Shown here: positions 8,744 through 17,576 of the stretch, one piece after another
How positions within the stretch are numbered: the stretch's first letter is position 1
How the letters are laid out: every line of letters begins with the position of its first letter
Assembly: GCA_964440115.1 (NCBI GenBank)
Contig: CAYTPV010000011.1
Coordinates: 1 to 64,000, forward strand
From: JAEWWD01 sp964440115
Lineage (GTDB): Bacteria; Bacillota; Clostridia; Christensenellales; CAG-138
Length of the DNA stretch: 64,000 nucleotides
Direction: 5' to 3'
Notes under the pieces: generated by a model
Databases searched by the model: none
The model's input: the letters and a program-made list of their open reading frames with translations, nothing else
What the model was told of the DNA's origin: nothing
Translations under genes and position numbers: made by a program

Positions 8744-9394
8744 ATGGAATACTCCTCGCAGTACGCGACAAAAGTTTTTCTCAGGCTTACGCCGGAAAAA
8801 CAGCAGACGGTATTCGATGCGGCCGCGGCGGAGTTTGCCCGCCACGGCTATGACAGCGCGAACACCAATGTCATCGCGCGGCGCGCCAATGTCAGCGTAG
8901 GTTCCCTGTTCCAGTATTTCAGCACCAAGCAGTCGCTTTTCCTCGCGCTGGTGGATTACGGCACGCAGACTCTACTCTCCCCCGTCATCGATATGGCACG
9001 CGAAGCGCCCGACGCTTTGGCGCTTTTTCGCTTTATGCTTCTGCAGGCGCGTGAATTTGCGCATACGCACCCGGATTACAACCGCGTGTATCTAGGGCTG
9101 ACGGCGCAATTGTATACGCCCATGAGCACGCTTCTGGCCCGCCGCATCGAAGAACGCACCATCGCCTCTTACCGCCGCGCCATGCGCAAAACGCAGGAAG
9201 AAAGCTCAGCAGAATATTCCGTCGGCGGCCTGCTGCCGTTCGTGCTCGATAATCTTGTGCTCGCATTTCAGTTTTCCTTTGCTTCCAGCTATTACCGCGA
9301 ACGCATCATCTCCTACACCGGCATGGACCCGGAGCAGGACGGCGACGCGCTCATCGAGGCGCTGTGTGAATTAGCAGCAAAGATGATCGCGTAA
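8744..9394 (+). CDS. TetR-family transcriptional regulator
   Basis: A 216-residue one-component repressor. The N-terminal helix-turn-helix (about 14-55: FDAAAAEFARHGYDSANTNVIARRANVSVGSLFQYFSTKQSLF) is a clear TetR_N match, and the rest is a helical ligand-binding domain with no recognisable specificity. GGGAGG precedes the ATG. Its likely partner is the upstream membrane protein; no efflux pump, the classical TetR target, is adjacent. Confidence 0.92.
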   Translation: MEYSSQYATKVFLRLTPEKQQTVFDAAAAEFARHGYDSANTNVIARRANVSVGSLFQYFSTKQSLFLALVDYGTQTLLSPVIDMAREAPDALALFRFMLLQAREFAHTHPDYNRVYLGLTAQLYTPMSTLLARRIEERTIASYRRAMRKTQEESSAEYSVGGLLPFVLDNLVLAFQFSFASSYYRERIISYTGMDPEQDGDALIEALCELAAKMIA

Positions 9395-9408
9395 ATGGCT
9401 TTGCCATT

Positions 9409-9545
9409 TCAAAAAAGTGCCTGCGGCACTTTTTTGAGTTCACAGTAACCGCCTGCACCTTTGGCGCGGTCGGCGGTTACTGAAAGGAAAGCCTTGGCAC
9501 GGCAAGGCTTTTCGCTCGCGCCGTACATGCCGCCGCTCACGAAGA
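9409..9545. repeat. R2 dispersed repeat (copy a)
   Basis: A string of hairpins: AAAAAAGTGCC/GGCACTTTTTT, then CAGTAACCGCC/GGCGGTTACTG, then AGCCTTG/CAAGGCT, then a CGCTCGCGCCGTACATGCCG segment. The same order recurs at 12458 and, inverted, at 59549. The first hairpin also acts as a T-run terminator for the TetR gene. Confidence 0.7.
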
Positions 9546-9825
9546 AAGCTTCCGGGGGCGACGGCCCCCGAACCCCCGCGTTGTTGATAACGGGGGTCAT
9601 TGCAGGTTTTAATGCTACATCTCGCCCAAATACCCGTCTATGACTATTGGGATACGAAGCGGTTACGGGTTTCATGCTGTGTTTGTCGCGGAATTTACGG
9701 ATCTTTTATGCCAGTAATCTATTTTTAGGAGCGGTTGCTCCTTTTTTGTTGCGCAAAAGCGCTTATTTTATGACGATTTTGTGAACGTTATTGCGTTTGT
9801 GCAACAAAACTTGGTTGTCATACGT
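9546..9825. other. Non-coding gap before the array
   Basis: No gene is supported. It contains an R3-like GGGGGC/GCCCCC hairpin at about 9554-9570 and a short terminator-like hairpin AGGAGCGGTTGCTCCT followed by T at 9727-9747. The rest is featureless. Confidence 0.5.
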
Positions 9826-9846
9826 TAGATTGGTAAGAGGTTCCCC
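9826..9846 (+). promoter_or_regulatory. Promoter -10 and 5' pairing element of array member 1
   Basis: A TAGATT -10 lies at 9826-9831. No convincing -35 lies 17 bases upstream, unlike the other members. The predicted transcript begins at about AGAGGTTCCCC (9836-9846), which can pair along its whole length, with one G-U, with GGGGGAGCCTCT at 10974-10985. Confidence 0.5.
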
Positions 9847-9885
9847 TCTCGAATGCAGGAATAAAAAACAAAGGGGGTTTGTACC

Positions 9886-10956
9886 ATGAAGAAATTCCTG
9901 TCCCTGTCGCTCGCTCTGGTTCTCGCGCTCGGCCTTGCCGTGCCTGCCATGGCGTTCACCAACGACGACTCAACGGCGGTCGATCATCCTTACGATCTTT
10001 CCATCTATCTCGTAGAGTATGAGGATAACGATCTGTTCGGCTTTGCCACACTCCCCGCTTCCGACCGCGGCTATGCCAAAAACGAAATCGTCGCCGCTAT
10101 CGCGGAGCTGTATGTTCCCAAAAATGAAAAAATACTGCCTGACGAATATGGTACGCTGGTTCTCGGCGGCGATAACGTCAGCCTTAATGTAACCGACAAC
10201 TTCAAAAGCGGTTCCATTAAACTGAACACCACCTCCAACATCGTGGAAGATACCAATATCGATACCCCGGCGGCGCTTAACAGCGACGGCGAAATCGCGC
10301 TCAAGGTTATCTCCCTCGCCGGCAAGAACACGTTTAAGTGGATGTTCTTCGCCAAAGTGACCGATGACGACGCATCCCTGTATGCGAAGCTCATCGATGG
10401 TGACGGCAATCTGAAATTCACCGGCTCTTCTCTTCAAGTCACGCTGGACGGCACGAAGTACACCATCACCAAATCCGACACCGGCACCGATAACGGCTAT
10501 TACCAGATTTCCGGCGGCGGTGACGTGATTAAGCTCTTTGTAGACAAGAAATACAAAACGGTCGGCATGAGCATAGATCCGAGCGGCGACACCGAAGAGT
10601 GCAATCTGGGCGTCAATACATCCAAGCAGCTCGGCATTGTCTCCGGTTCCAAAGTGCTGACCGAAGGACGCGCGTATGACGACGTGATGGACGTTTATGA
10701 AGACGTAGCGCAAGACGTGTTCGGTCTCGACTACTTCCTCATCGGCAACTACCTCAGAGATTCTTTCTTTGAGAATCTGATTTCCTCGGATACCATTACC
10801 GCCACGGTGGATATCGAGCCCTACACGGCGCATGTGACGATACCGGATGAAGTCATCGTCAATCCTCCCAAAACAGGCGATGCAGCCAGCATTCTCGGCT
10901 TTGTGATGCTCACACTGTCCGCTGGCGGCGCGGTTGCGCTCAGAAAGCGTAACTAA
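9886..10956 (+). CDS. Array member 1, PPKTG-anchored surface protein
   Basis: 356 residues. The signal peptide runs to AMA23|F and the anchor is NPPKTGDAAS with an RKRN tail. It is more divergent from members 4-9 than they are from each other: block B reads TFKWMFFAKV, block C reads DKKYKTVGM with LGVNTSKQLG, and block D has YEDVAQDVFG instead of YNDVVVDVFG. Variable region 1 is Asn/Thr/Ser-rich. GGGGG precedes the ATG. It appears to be an old founder-like copy, since member 2 shares LGVNT(S/A)KQLGIVSGSK and the NPPKTG anchor with it. Confidence 0.9.
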   Translation: MKKFLSLSLALVLALGLAVPAMAFTNDDSTAVDHPYDLSIYLVEYEDNDLFGFATLPASDRGYAKNEIVAAIAELYVPKNEKILPDEYGTLVLGGDNVSLNVTDNFKSGSIKLNTTSNIVEDTNIDTPAALNSDGEIALKVISLAGKNTFKWMFFAKVTDDDASLYAKLIDGDGNLKFTGSSLQVTLDGTKYTITKSDTGTDNGYYQISGGGDVIKLFVDKKYKTVGMSIDPSGDTEECNLGVNTSKQLGIVSGSKVLTEGRAYDDVMDVYEDVAQDVFGLDYFLIGNYLRDSFFENLISSDTITATVDIEPYTAHVTIPDEVIVNPPKTGDAASILGFVMLTLSAGGAVALRKRN

Positions 10957-10973
10957 CCCCACATTCGCTCAAT

Positions 10974-11092
10974 GGGGGAGCCTCTAACTTAGCAAGCGCC
11001 CGCTGATCAATTCCTGATCAGCGGGCGTCAGCAGGTTCTTATAAAGAAGCAGCCCCATACAGTAAGGCCCGCCCTATAAGGCGGGCTTTTTT
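10974..11092 (+). terminator. 3' pairing element and terminators of array member 1
   Basis: GGGGGAGCCTCT (10974-10985) is complementary to the predicted mRNA start. Then come a CGCCCGCTGATCA/TGATCAGCGGGCG hairpin without a T-run (about 10998-11028) and a classical terminator GCCCGCC/GGCGGGC with T6 (11067-11092). Confidence 0.7.
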
Positions 11093-11225
11093 AATGCGTG
11101 TGTGTATGCATTTATGCCATTGTGTTAATCGTTTGTTCATATATATAGAATCTGGGAACTTTGTACAGTATACCACGATACTGCCAGTGCTGGTGATAAA
11201 TATATTAACTGGTATTAAATACTTT

Positions 11226-11300
11226 GTAATTAATCCGTAACAAAGTTATTGACTTGCTATGATGCTGATGATATAGTTTAACTACAGTGCAGCGGTTCCC
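11226..11300 (+). promoter_or_regulatory. Promoter and 5' pairing element of array member 2
   Basis: TTGACT (11249-11254), a 17-bp spacer and TATAGT (11272-11277). Upstream are the phased TAAT/TAAC boxes. GTGCAGCGGTTCCC at 11287-11300 pairs with the 3' element at 12400. Confidence 0.75.
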
Positions 11301-11339
11301 TAAGTTACGGGAAAATCCAAACGAAAGAGGTAAAGAAAC

Positions 11340-12389
11340 ATGAAAAAACTGATTACTCTGGCTCTGGCCCTGGTATTGGCGCTCGGCATTGCCGTGCCCG
11401 CCATGGCGTTCACCAGCGACACCAGCGCTGACGCAGATAAAGCGCCCTACACGCTGGATGTCTACCTTGTAGAATATGCCGATAACGACCTGTTCGGCAT
11501 CGTAAGCCTTCCTCCCTCCGACCGCGGCTATGCCAAGAACGAAATCGTCGCGGCGATCGTAGAACTCTATGTTCCCAAGAATGAAGACCCCGCTTCCGAC
11601 GGCTACACCAAGCTGGACATCAGCGGCGACAACGTATCCTTCAACGTGACGGACGCTCCGCAGAAGACAAGCAACGCGCCCGCTCTGACAGCCAAGGGCA
11701 CCGCAGCCGACGGCTGGACCTATACGCTTGAAAGCGGCAAGCTCGCCGGCAAGAACACGTTCAAGTGGCTGGTATTCGCCAAAGTCACCGACGACGATGC
11801 TTCCATCACCGCACAGCTCGTTGACGGCACCGCCGCTGACTCTTTCTCCGGCACCCCCGGCAGCCTGCCCTTCACCCTCGGCGGCGTCAACTACCGCGTG
11901 GATAAGAGCGCTGCCGCCGCAAACGGCGACTTCACCTACACCATCAATATCCTCAGCGGCGATTACAACGGTTCCACCATCGCCATCGATGTGGATAAGA
12001 ACCACGTATCTCAGGGCATGAGCATCAACGGTACCGCACTGGGCGTGAATACCGCAAAGCAGCTCGGCATCGTATCCGGCTCCAAGATCGTTACCTCCGG
12101 CACCACCTATGAAGACGTCATGGATATCTACGAAGACGTCGTGGCCGATGTGTTCGGTATGGATTACTTCCTCATCGGCAACTACGTACGTGACTCCTAC
12201 TTCGAAGGTCTCGTATCCGCCGATACCATCTCCGCCACCGTGGACATCGCTCCCTGGACAGCCTACGTCACCGTTCCCGACAATATCGTTGTTAACCCCC
12301 CGAAGACCGGCGACGCCGCCAGCATACTTGGCTTTGTGATGATCACACTCTCCTCAGCCGGCGCTGTCATACTCAGGAAACGCGGCTAA
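11340..12389 (+). CDS. Array member 2, PPKTG-anchored surface protein
   Basis: 349 residues, with the signal peptide to AMA23. The N-terminal linker is TSADADKAPYTLD rather than the EDxDHPYDLK type. Variable region 1 is short and Ala/Thr/Lys-rich (PQKTSNAPALTAKGTAADG) and much less acidic than in later members. Variable region 2 contains NILSGDYNGSTIAIDVDKN, a form that recurs in members 11, 15 and 17. The anchor is NPPKTGDAASILGF with an RKRG tail. AAAGAGG is the ribosome site. Confidence 0.9.
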   Translation: MKKLITLALALVLALGIAVPAMAFTSDTSADADKAPYTLDVYLVEYADNDLFGIVSLPPSDRGYAKNEIVAAIVELYVPKNEDPASDGYTKLDISGDNVSFNVTDAPQKTSNAPALTAKGTAADGWTYTLESGKLAGKNTFKWLVFAKVTDDDASITAQLVDGTAADSFSGTPGSLPFTLGGVNYRVDKSAAAANGDFTYTINILSGDYNGSTIAIDVDKNHVSQGMSINGTALGVNTAKQLGIVSGSKIVTSGTTYEDVMDIYEDVVADVFGMDYFLIGNYVRDSYFEGLVSADTISATVDIAPWTAYVTVPDNIVVNPPKTGDAASILGFVMITLSSAGAVILRKRG

Positions 12390-12399
12390 CGACCTTCCC

Positions 12400-12457
12400 G
12401 GGGAACCGGAAGCACAGATGTACCAGAAGAGCGGCAGATTTCTGCCGCTCTTTTATT
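12400..12457 (+). terminator. 3' pairing element and terminator of array member 2
   Basis: GGGGAACCGGAAGCAC (12400-12414) lies 10 bases after the stop. It is followed by an AGAGCGGCAGA/TCTGCCGCTCT hairpin with T4. It runs straight into R2 copy b. Confidence 0.75.
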
Positions 12458-12661
12458 TCAAAAAAGTGCCGTTGGCACTTTTTTGAGTTCTCGTCGAAAA
12501 TCCTTTGATTTTCGACATTTCATCAAGGTGCAATGTCAAAGCTTTCAGCTTTGACTACCCTACAGGAACCACCTGCGCCTTACGGCGCGTCGGCGGTTCC
12601 TGCAAGGAAAGCCTTGGCACAGCAAGGCTTTCCGCCGCCACCGCGCATGTCGCTGGCGGCG
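12458..12661. repeat. R2 dispersed repeat (copy b)
   Basis: The same hairpin order as the copy at 9409, with an extra CGAAAATC/GATTTTCG and GTCAAAGC/GCTTTGAC hairpin pair inserted. The AGGAACC-GCC stem differs in sequence from copy a while the palindrome is kept. It sits directly upstream of the truncated array gene. Confidence 0.7.
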
Positions 12662-12779
12662 ATTGGAAGCCTTAGTGGACTTCGTACACCAAACCGCATA
12701 GTCATAATATTATGCAAACATCCCCTTCAGCAACAGCCCCAGCCCCAGCGGCACCTTAAAATAAACTACATCGCTCTCA

Positions 12780-13457
12780 TTTGGTCCTAAATTTTATAAC
12801 GCCGATTCGGACGAAACCTACAAATGGCTGTTCTTTGCGAAGGTAGAAAACGACGATGCCTCGCTGTATGCAAAGCTGAACGACGGCACCTCCGGCTTTG
12901 AACTTGACAGTACGCGTTCCAACATCACCGTCACTCTGGATGGCGTAGACTATGACATCGTAAGAACCCATCCTATCCTCCCCTCCAGCGACTTCACCTA
13001 TAGGATAGAAGTGGATGATGCTGATAGTGATTATGATAACTCCGTCATCATAATCGACGTGGATAAGGAGAACGTATCCCTCGGCATGACCATTAATGAC
13101 GAGAAACTTGGCGTGAATGTTAAGAACGAACTAGGCATCGTAAACGGCGCTGTCATCGAGACCGATGGAAAAACCTATGACAACATCATGGATGTCTATA
13201 ACGACGTTGTGGTTGACGTATTCGGTCTGGATTACTTCCTGATCGGTAACTATGTCCGCGATTCCTTCTTCAACAAACTCACCTCTTCCGATACAATCGT
13301 TGCCACCGTGGACATCGCCCCCTGCACGGCCTATGTCACCGTTCCCGACAATATCGTAGTTGACCCCCCGAAGACCGGCGATACGGCAAGTATTATGGGC
13401 TTCGTGATGGTCGCTATGTCCTGTGCGGGCGCATACATTTTCAGAAAGCGCGGTTAA
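12780..13457 (+). pseudogene. Array member 3, 5'-truncated relic
   Basis: Homology begins abruptly near 12795 with NADSDETYKWLFFAKVENDDASLYAKL (block B) and continues in one open frame through blocks C and D to DPPKTGDTASIMGF and an RKRG end. The signal peptide, block A and variable region 1 are gone; their place is taken by R2 copy b and about 120 bp of unrelated sequence. No promoter, leader or good ribosome site remains; a GTG at 13011 could start only a non-secreted 148-residue fragment. The frame is intact, so the truncation is fairly recent or the piece serves as a donor for gene conversion. Confidence 0.8.
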
Positions 13458-13478
13458 AAGCAGCATACCGGTTCATAT

Positions 13479-13508
13479 AAGAGCGGCATAAACGCCGCTC
13501 TTTTTTTT
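13479..13508 (+). terminator. Terminator of the truncated member 3
   Basis: AAGAGCGGC/GCCGCTCTT stem with T8. There is no GGGAACC element before it, matching the loss of the 5' partner. Confidence 0.75.
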
Positions 13509-13609
13509 GCAAGATTATTAGATAAGCTAATTATCTGATCTCGGCTAGACATATTATTGCTCCAAAAAGTATCAATATTACTCTAAAGTAGATATTTTAA
13601 AAGTGAGTT

Positions 13610-13681
13610 GTAACTCATTCTTAATAATTGTATTGACTTTGTATTATATGGATGATAGATTTGATCTGTGCAGCGGTTCCC
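13610..13681 (+). promoter_or_regulatory. Promoter and 5' pairing element of array member 4
   Basis: TTGACT (13633-13638), 17 bp, TAGATT (13656-13661). TAAC/TAAT boxes lie upstream. GTGCAGCGGTTCCC at 13668-13681 starts 6 bases after the -10. Confidence 0.75.
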
Positions 13682-13722
13682 TATTTCTCATCTCATTTAA
13701 ATACGAATAAGGGGAAAAACAT

Positions 13723-14781
13723 ATGAAGAGAATACTGACTCTGGCTCTGGCTCTGGTTTTGGCGCTCGGCCTTGCCGTGCCCGCCATGGCGTTCACCAGC
13801 GATACTGATGCAAATGACGCAATTCCCTTTACCCTTAAAATGTACCTCGTAGAGTACGACAACAACGATTTGTTTGGCATCGTAACCCTGCCCGAATCCG
13901 ACCGCGGCTACGCCAAGAACGAAATCGTGGCAGCTGTTGTTGAGCTGTATGTTCCCAAGGGAGAAGATCCCAGCGAGAATTACGATAGTCTCGTATTCGG
14001 CGGCGTGAATGTTGACCTCGATGTGACGGACAACAAAATCGATGGTGTCACCAAACTTGCTACCATCACCAGCGCTGATGGCGACGCTACGTTCCTCTAT
14101 CAAAGCGCAGATGATAGGTTAGTCGGCGCAACCACCGGTCTCACCAGCAATTCCAACGAAACCTACAAGTGGCTCTTCTACGCCAAGGTAGAAGACGACG
14201 ACGCTATGCTCGTTGCGAAGCTGGTCGATGGCACTGCCGGTCAAGAATTCAACGATGCTGATGCAACGCCCAACCAAATCACCATCACCTTGGACGGCGT
14301 TGACTATACCATTCTTAAGACCTACAACGCCTCTACCGGCGGTAACTACACCATCAGCGGCGACGGCGACACCATCATTATCTATATCGATGAGGATTAC
14401 GTATCCACCGGTATGGCTATTAATGGCAAAAACCTTGGCGTAAACACCAAGGGCGAACTTGGCATCGTGGTTAACGCCACCATCGAAACCGGTGATGACG
14501 CAGAAGCTACCCTTGATGTCTATAACGATGTGGTCGTCGACGTGTTCGGCCTTGACTACTTCAAGATCGGCAACTATGTGCGCGATTCCTTCTTTGAGAA
14601 TCTATCCTCCCCCGATACGCTCGTCGCGATGGTGGAAATCCAGCCCTGGACCGCGTACGTGACCGTTCCCGACAACATCGTCGTGGATCCCCCGAAGACC
14701 GGTGATGCCGCAAGCATCATGGGCTTCGTGATGGTCGCTCTTTCCGGCGCGGGCGTTGTCGCTCTGCGCAAGCGCGGCTAA
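13723..14781 (+). CDS. Array member 4, PPKTG-anchored surface protein
   Basis: 352 residues. The mature N terminus is FTSDTDANDAIPFTLKMYLVEYD, the 'ADDSIPY' subtype shared with members 7 and 10. Variable region 1 is long and Thr/Ala/Ser-rich; block B reads TYKWLFYAKVEDDDAML. Variable region 2 (TGGNYTISGDGDTIIIYIDEDY) is almost the same as in member 7, although members 5 and 6 lie between them. Block D has MVEIQPW in place of TVDIEPW. The anchor is DPPKTGDAASIMGF. Confidence 0.9.
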   Translation: MKRILTLALALVLALGLAVPAMAFTSDTDANDAIPFTLKMYLVEYDNNDLFGIVTLPESDRGYAKNEIVAAVVELYVPKGEDPSENYDSLVFGGVNVDLDVTDNKIDGVTKLATITSADGDATFLYQSADDRLVGATTGLTSNSNETYKWLFYAKVEDDDAMLVAKLVDGTAGQEFNDADATPNQITITLDGVDYTILKTYNASTGGNYTISGDGDTIIIYIDEDYVSTGMAINGKNLGVNTKGELGIVVNATIETGDDAEATLDVYNDVVVDVFGLDYFKIGNYVRDSFFENLSSPDTLVAMVEIQPWTAYVTVPDNIVVDPPKTGDAASIMGFVMVALSGAGVVALRKRG

Positions 14782-14792
14782 ATTCCATACAT

Positions 14793-14848
14793 GGGGAACT
14801 GACTTGCATAGTTCGCGGGAGCGGCAGTTGCCGCTCCCGCTGCTTTTT
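14793..14848 (+). terminator. 3' pairing element and terminator of array member 4
   Basis: GGGGAACTGACTTGCAT (14793-14809), then a GCGGGAGCGGC/GCCGCTCCCGC stem with a T-run. Confidence 0.75.
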
Positions 14849-14944
14849 GACTATGCAGGGGCGATTGTGCCTAAGCCCTTTCTTATCTATGCTCGCATGT
14901 AATACTTTGCCTGTAATATTAAGTTGACTATTTGCATTTATTCC

Positions 14945-15016
14945 GTAATCTTTTTTTAATAAGTATATTGACTTTATATATATGTAATGGTATAGTTTTC
15001 CTGTGCAAAGGTTCCC
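14945..15016 (+). promoter_or_regulatory. Promoter and 5' pairing element of array member 5
   Basis: TTGACT (14968-14973), 17 bp, TATAGT (14991-14996). GTGCAAAGGTTCCC lies at 15003-15016. The adjacent TTTGCA can instead form a local hairpin with TGCAAA, leaving GGTTCCCTCTC in the loop. Confidence 0.8.
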
Positions 15017-15057
15017 TCTCATTTGCAAAAACCTATTAAACGAAAGGGGATAATATC

Positions 15058-16152
15058 ATGAAGAAATTCATTACTCTGGTATTGGTCCTCGTCCTGGCTC
15101 TCGGCCTGTCCGTGCCCGCCATGGCGTTCACCAGCGATACCTCTGAAGACGTCGATCATCCTTTTGATCTCAAGATTTACCTCGTAGAATATGACGACAA
15201 CGATCTGTTCGGCGTTGCCACCCTGCCCGAATCCGATCGCGGCTATGCCAAGAACGAAATCGTGGCGGCAGTCGTTGAGCTGTTTGTTCCCAAGAATGAA
15301 GATCCTAGCGATGACTACGGCATTCTTGAGTTCGGCGGCGACAATGTAAAGCTTAATGTGACCGATAATGACGGCGGCAAGCTGCGGGCCGTAAAAGTCA
15401 CATCTCCCGATCAGTTCAACCTTAATTCCGATGGCGACAAGCTGACCCGCGACGATGGCACAGCTGGCCTGGCTCCTACCAAGGATACGACCTATAAGTG
15501 GCTGTTCTTCGCAAAGGTCACCGATGACGAAGCTTCCCTGTATGCGAAACTCATCGACGGCGATGGCTCTAAAGGCTTTGCAACCAGCTCTTCCGAAAAC
15601 GTCCCGTCTGCAATTGATAACACCAAAGAGTACAAAGTGCTTACTGTTACTCTCGAAGGCGATCCTTACACCATCTGGTTTGGCGTTGATAAAGCTCCTG
15701 GCGGTGACTATGTTTACGTCATCAAGGGCGGCGATGAAGATATCTTCATCTACACCGATGACGATTACAAGTCCACCGGTATGGCCATTGGCGACGCTAA
15801 CCTCGGTGTCAACACCAAGGGCGAGCTGGGCGTTGTTCAAGGCGCCACCATCAACACCGATGAAGATGATATCGGCGACATCATGGATGTTTACAACGAC
15901 GTAGTCGTCGATGTATTCGGCATGGATTACTTCAAGATCGGCAACTATGTACGTGAATCCTTCTTTGAGGATCTCGTATCTGCCGATACCATCGTCGCGA
16001 CCGTGGACATCGAGCCCTGGACCGCGTACGTAACCGTTCCCGACAACATCGTCGTGGATCCCCCGAAGACCGGTGATGCCGCGAGCATCATGGGCTTCGT
16101 GATGGTCGCTCTTTCCGGCGCGGGCGTTGTCGCTCTGCGCAAGCGCGGCTAA
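15058..16152 (+). CDS. Array member 5, PPKTG-anchored surface protein
   Basis: 364 residues with the SEDVDHPFDLK N-terminal subtype. Variable region 1 is Lys/Asp-rich (NDGGKLRAVKVTSPDQFNL). Variable region 2 carries a GDPYTIWFGVD and KGGDEDIFIYTDDDY form shared with member 6. Its last 270 or so bases before the anchor's hydrophobic segment are identical to those of member 6, while their variable regions 1 differ completely. AAAGGGG is the ribosome site. Confidence 0.92.
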   Translation: MKKFITLVLVLVLALGLSVPAMAFTSDTSEDVDHPFDLKIYLVEYDDNDLFGVATLPESDRGYAKNEIVAAVVELFVPKNEDPSDDYGILEFGGDNVKLNVTDNDGGKLRAVKVTSPDQFNLNSDGDKLTRDDGTAGLAPTKDTTYKWLFFAKVTDDEASLYAKLIDGDGSKGFATSSSENVPSAIDNTKEYKVLTVTLEGDPYTIWFGVDKAPGGDYVYVIKGGDEDIFIYTDDDYKSTGMAIGDANLGVNTKGELGVVQGATINTDEDDIGDIMDVYNDVVVDVFGMDYFKIGNYVRESFFEDLVSADTIVATVDIEPWTAYVTVPDNIVVDPPKTGDAASIMGFVMVALSGAGVVALRKRG

Positions 16153-16163
16153 ATTCCATACAC

Positions 16164-16218
16164 GGGGAACCGACTTGCATGGTTTGCGGGAGCGGCAATT
16201 GCCGCTCCCGCTGCTTTA
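16164..16218 (+). terminator. 3' pairing element and terminator of array member 5
   Basis: GGGGAACCGACTTGCA (16164-16179), then GCGGGAGCGGC/GCCGCTCCCGC (16186-16211). It is clearly homologous to the member 4 terminator. Confidence 0.75.
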
Positions 16219-16308
16219 TTACCATGCCGAGGATATGGTTTATAAACCCTCTTTTGTAAATATTTTGTTTTATTGGACAAATTGTTTGTGAAGCCTGATG
16301 TATATTCT

Positions 16309-16380
16309 GTAATCTTTTATTAACAAACATGTTGACTTAATATACATATGGTGGTATAGTTTTCCTGTGCAAAGGTTCCC
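16309..16380 (+). promoter_or_regulatory. Promoter and 5' pairing element of array member 6
   Basis: TTGACT (16332-16337), 17 bp, TATAGT (16355-16360), with GTGCAAAGGTTCCC at 16367-16380. From the -10 through the AAAGGGG ribosome site it matches member 5 base for base. Confidence 0.8.
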
Positions 16381-16421
16381 TCTCATTTGCAAAAACCTAT
16401 TAAACGAAAGGGGTACACACC

Positions 16422-17513
16422 ATGAAGAAATTCCTTACCCTGGTTCTGGCTCTGGTGCTGGTTTTCGGTCTGACCGTTCCCGCCATGGCGTTCACCAGCG
16501 ACACTTCTGAAGATGTCGATCATCCCTATGATCTGAAGATCTACCTCGTAGAATATGACAACAATGACCTGTTTGGCATCGTTGCCCTGCCCGAATCCGA
16601 TCGCGGCTATGCCAAGAACGAAATCGTGGCTGCTGTTGTTGAACTGTCTGTTCCCGATGATGAAGAGATCAAGACTGCTGAATATGCTAACCTCGTATTC
16701 GGTGGCGACAATGTAGATCTCGATGTTAAGGACAATTACACCGGTTCCAACATCGACCTTTCCACCGCTGGCGTTGAAGCTGGTAATGTGGATGCCGCTG
16801 TTCTGACCGACGACGAAATCGTGATCGGCATCAACTCCCTCAAAGGCGAAGAGACCTTCAAGTGGTTGTTCTTTGCCAAGGTAACCGATGATGAAGCTTC
16901 CCTGTACGCGAAACTGGTCGATGGCACTGGCTCCGTTGGCTTTGCCACCACCTCTACCGCTGCTCCGGCTGCAATCGACGAAGATCTTGTCAAAGCTGAA
17001 AGACTCATTGTCACTCTCGGCGGCGATCCTTACACCATCTGGTTCGGCGTTGATGCGGGCGACGGCGATTATGTTTACGTCATCCAGGGCGGCGACGAAG
17101 ACATCATCATCTACACCGATGACGATTACAAATCCACTGGTATGTCCATTGGCGGCGAAAACCTGGGCGTGAACACCAAAGGCGAACTGGGCATTGTTGA
17201 AGGCGCCACCATCAACACCGATGAAGATGATATCGGCGACATCATGGATGTTTACAACGACGTAGTCGTCGATGTATTCGGCATGGATTACTTCAAGATC
17301 GGCAACTATGTACGTGAATCCTTCTTTGAGGATCTCGTATCTGCCGATACCATCGTCGCGACCGTGGACATCGAGCCCTGGACCGCGTACGTAACCGTTC
17401 CCGACAACATCGTCGTGGATCCCCCGAAGACCGGTGATGCCGCGAGCATCATGGGCTTCGTGATGGTCGCTCTCTCCGGCGCGGGCGTTGTCGCTCTGCG
17501 TAAGCGCGGCTAA
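16422..17513 (+). CDS. Array member 6, PPKTG-anchored surface protein
   Basis: 363 residues and the closest relative of member 5. Block A ends in VELSVPDDEEIKTAEYANLVFGG. Variable region 1 is NYTGSNIDLSTAGVEAGNVDAAV, unlike member 5. Variable region 2 (EDLVKAERLIVTLGGDPYTIWFGVDAGDGDYVY) and everything after it match member 5 closely. The anchor is DPPKTGDAASIMGF, tail RKRG. Confidence 0.92.
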   Translation: MKKFLTLVLALVLVFGLTVPAMAFTSDTSEDVDHPYDLKIYLVEYDNNDLFGIVALPESDRGYAKNEIVAAVVELSVPDDEEIKTAEYANLVFGGDNVDLDVKDNYTGSNIDLSTAGVEAGNVDAAVLTDDEIVIGINSLKGEETFKWLFFAKVTDDEASLYAKLVDGTGSVGFATTSTAAPAAIDEDLVKAERLIVTLGGDPYTIWFGVDAGDGDYVYVIQGGDEDIIIYTDDDYKSTGMSIGGENLGVNTKGELGIVEGATINTDEDDIGDIMDVYNDVVVDVFGMDYFKIGNYVRESFFEDLVSADTIVATVDIEPWTAYVTVPDNIVVDPPKTGDAASIMGFVMVALSGAGVVALRKRG

Positions 17514-17529
17514 TCGCTCTATACTTTAA

Positions 17530-17576
17530 GGGAACTAACGCACAAAAGAAACCCGCCCTGCAAAGGGCGGGTCTTT
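17530..17576 (+). terminator. 3' pairing element and terminator of array member 6
   Basis: GGGAACTAACGCAC (17530-17543) is followed by an ACCCGCCC/GGGCGGGT stem (17551-17572). Confidence 0.7.
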
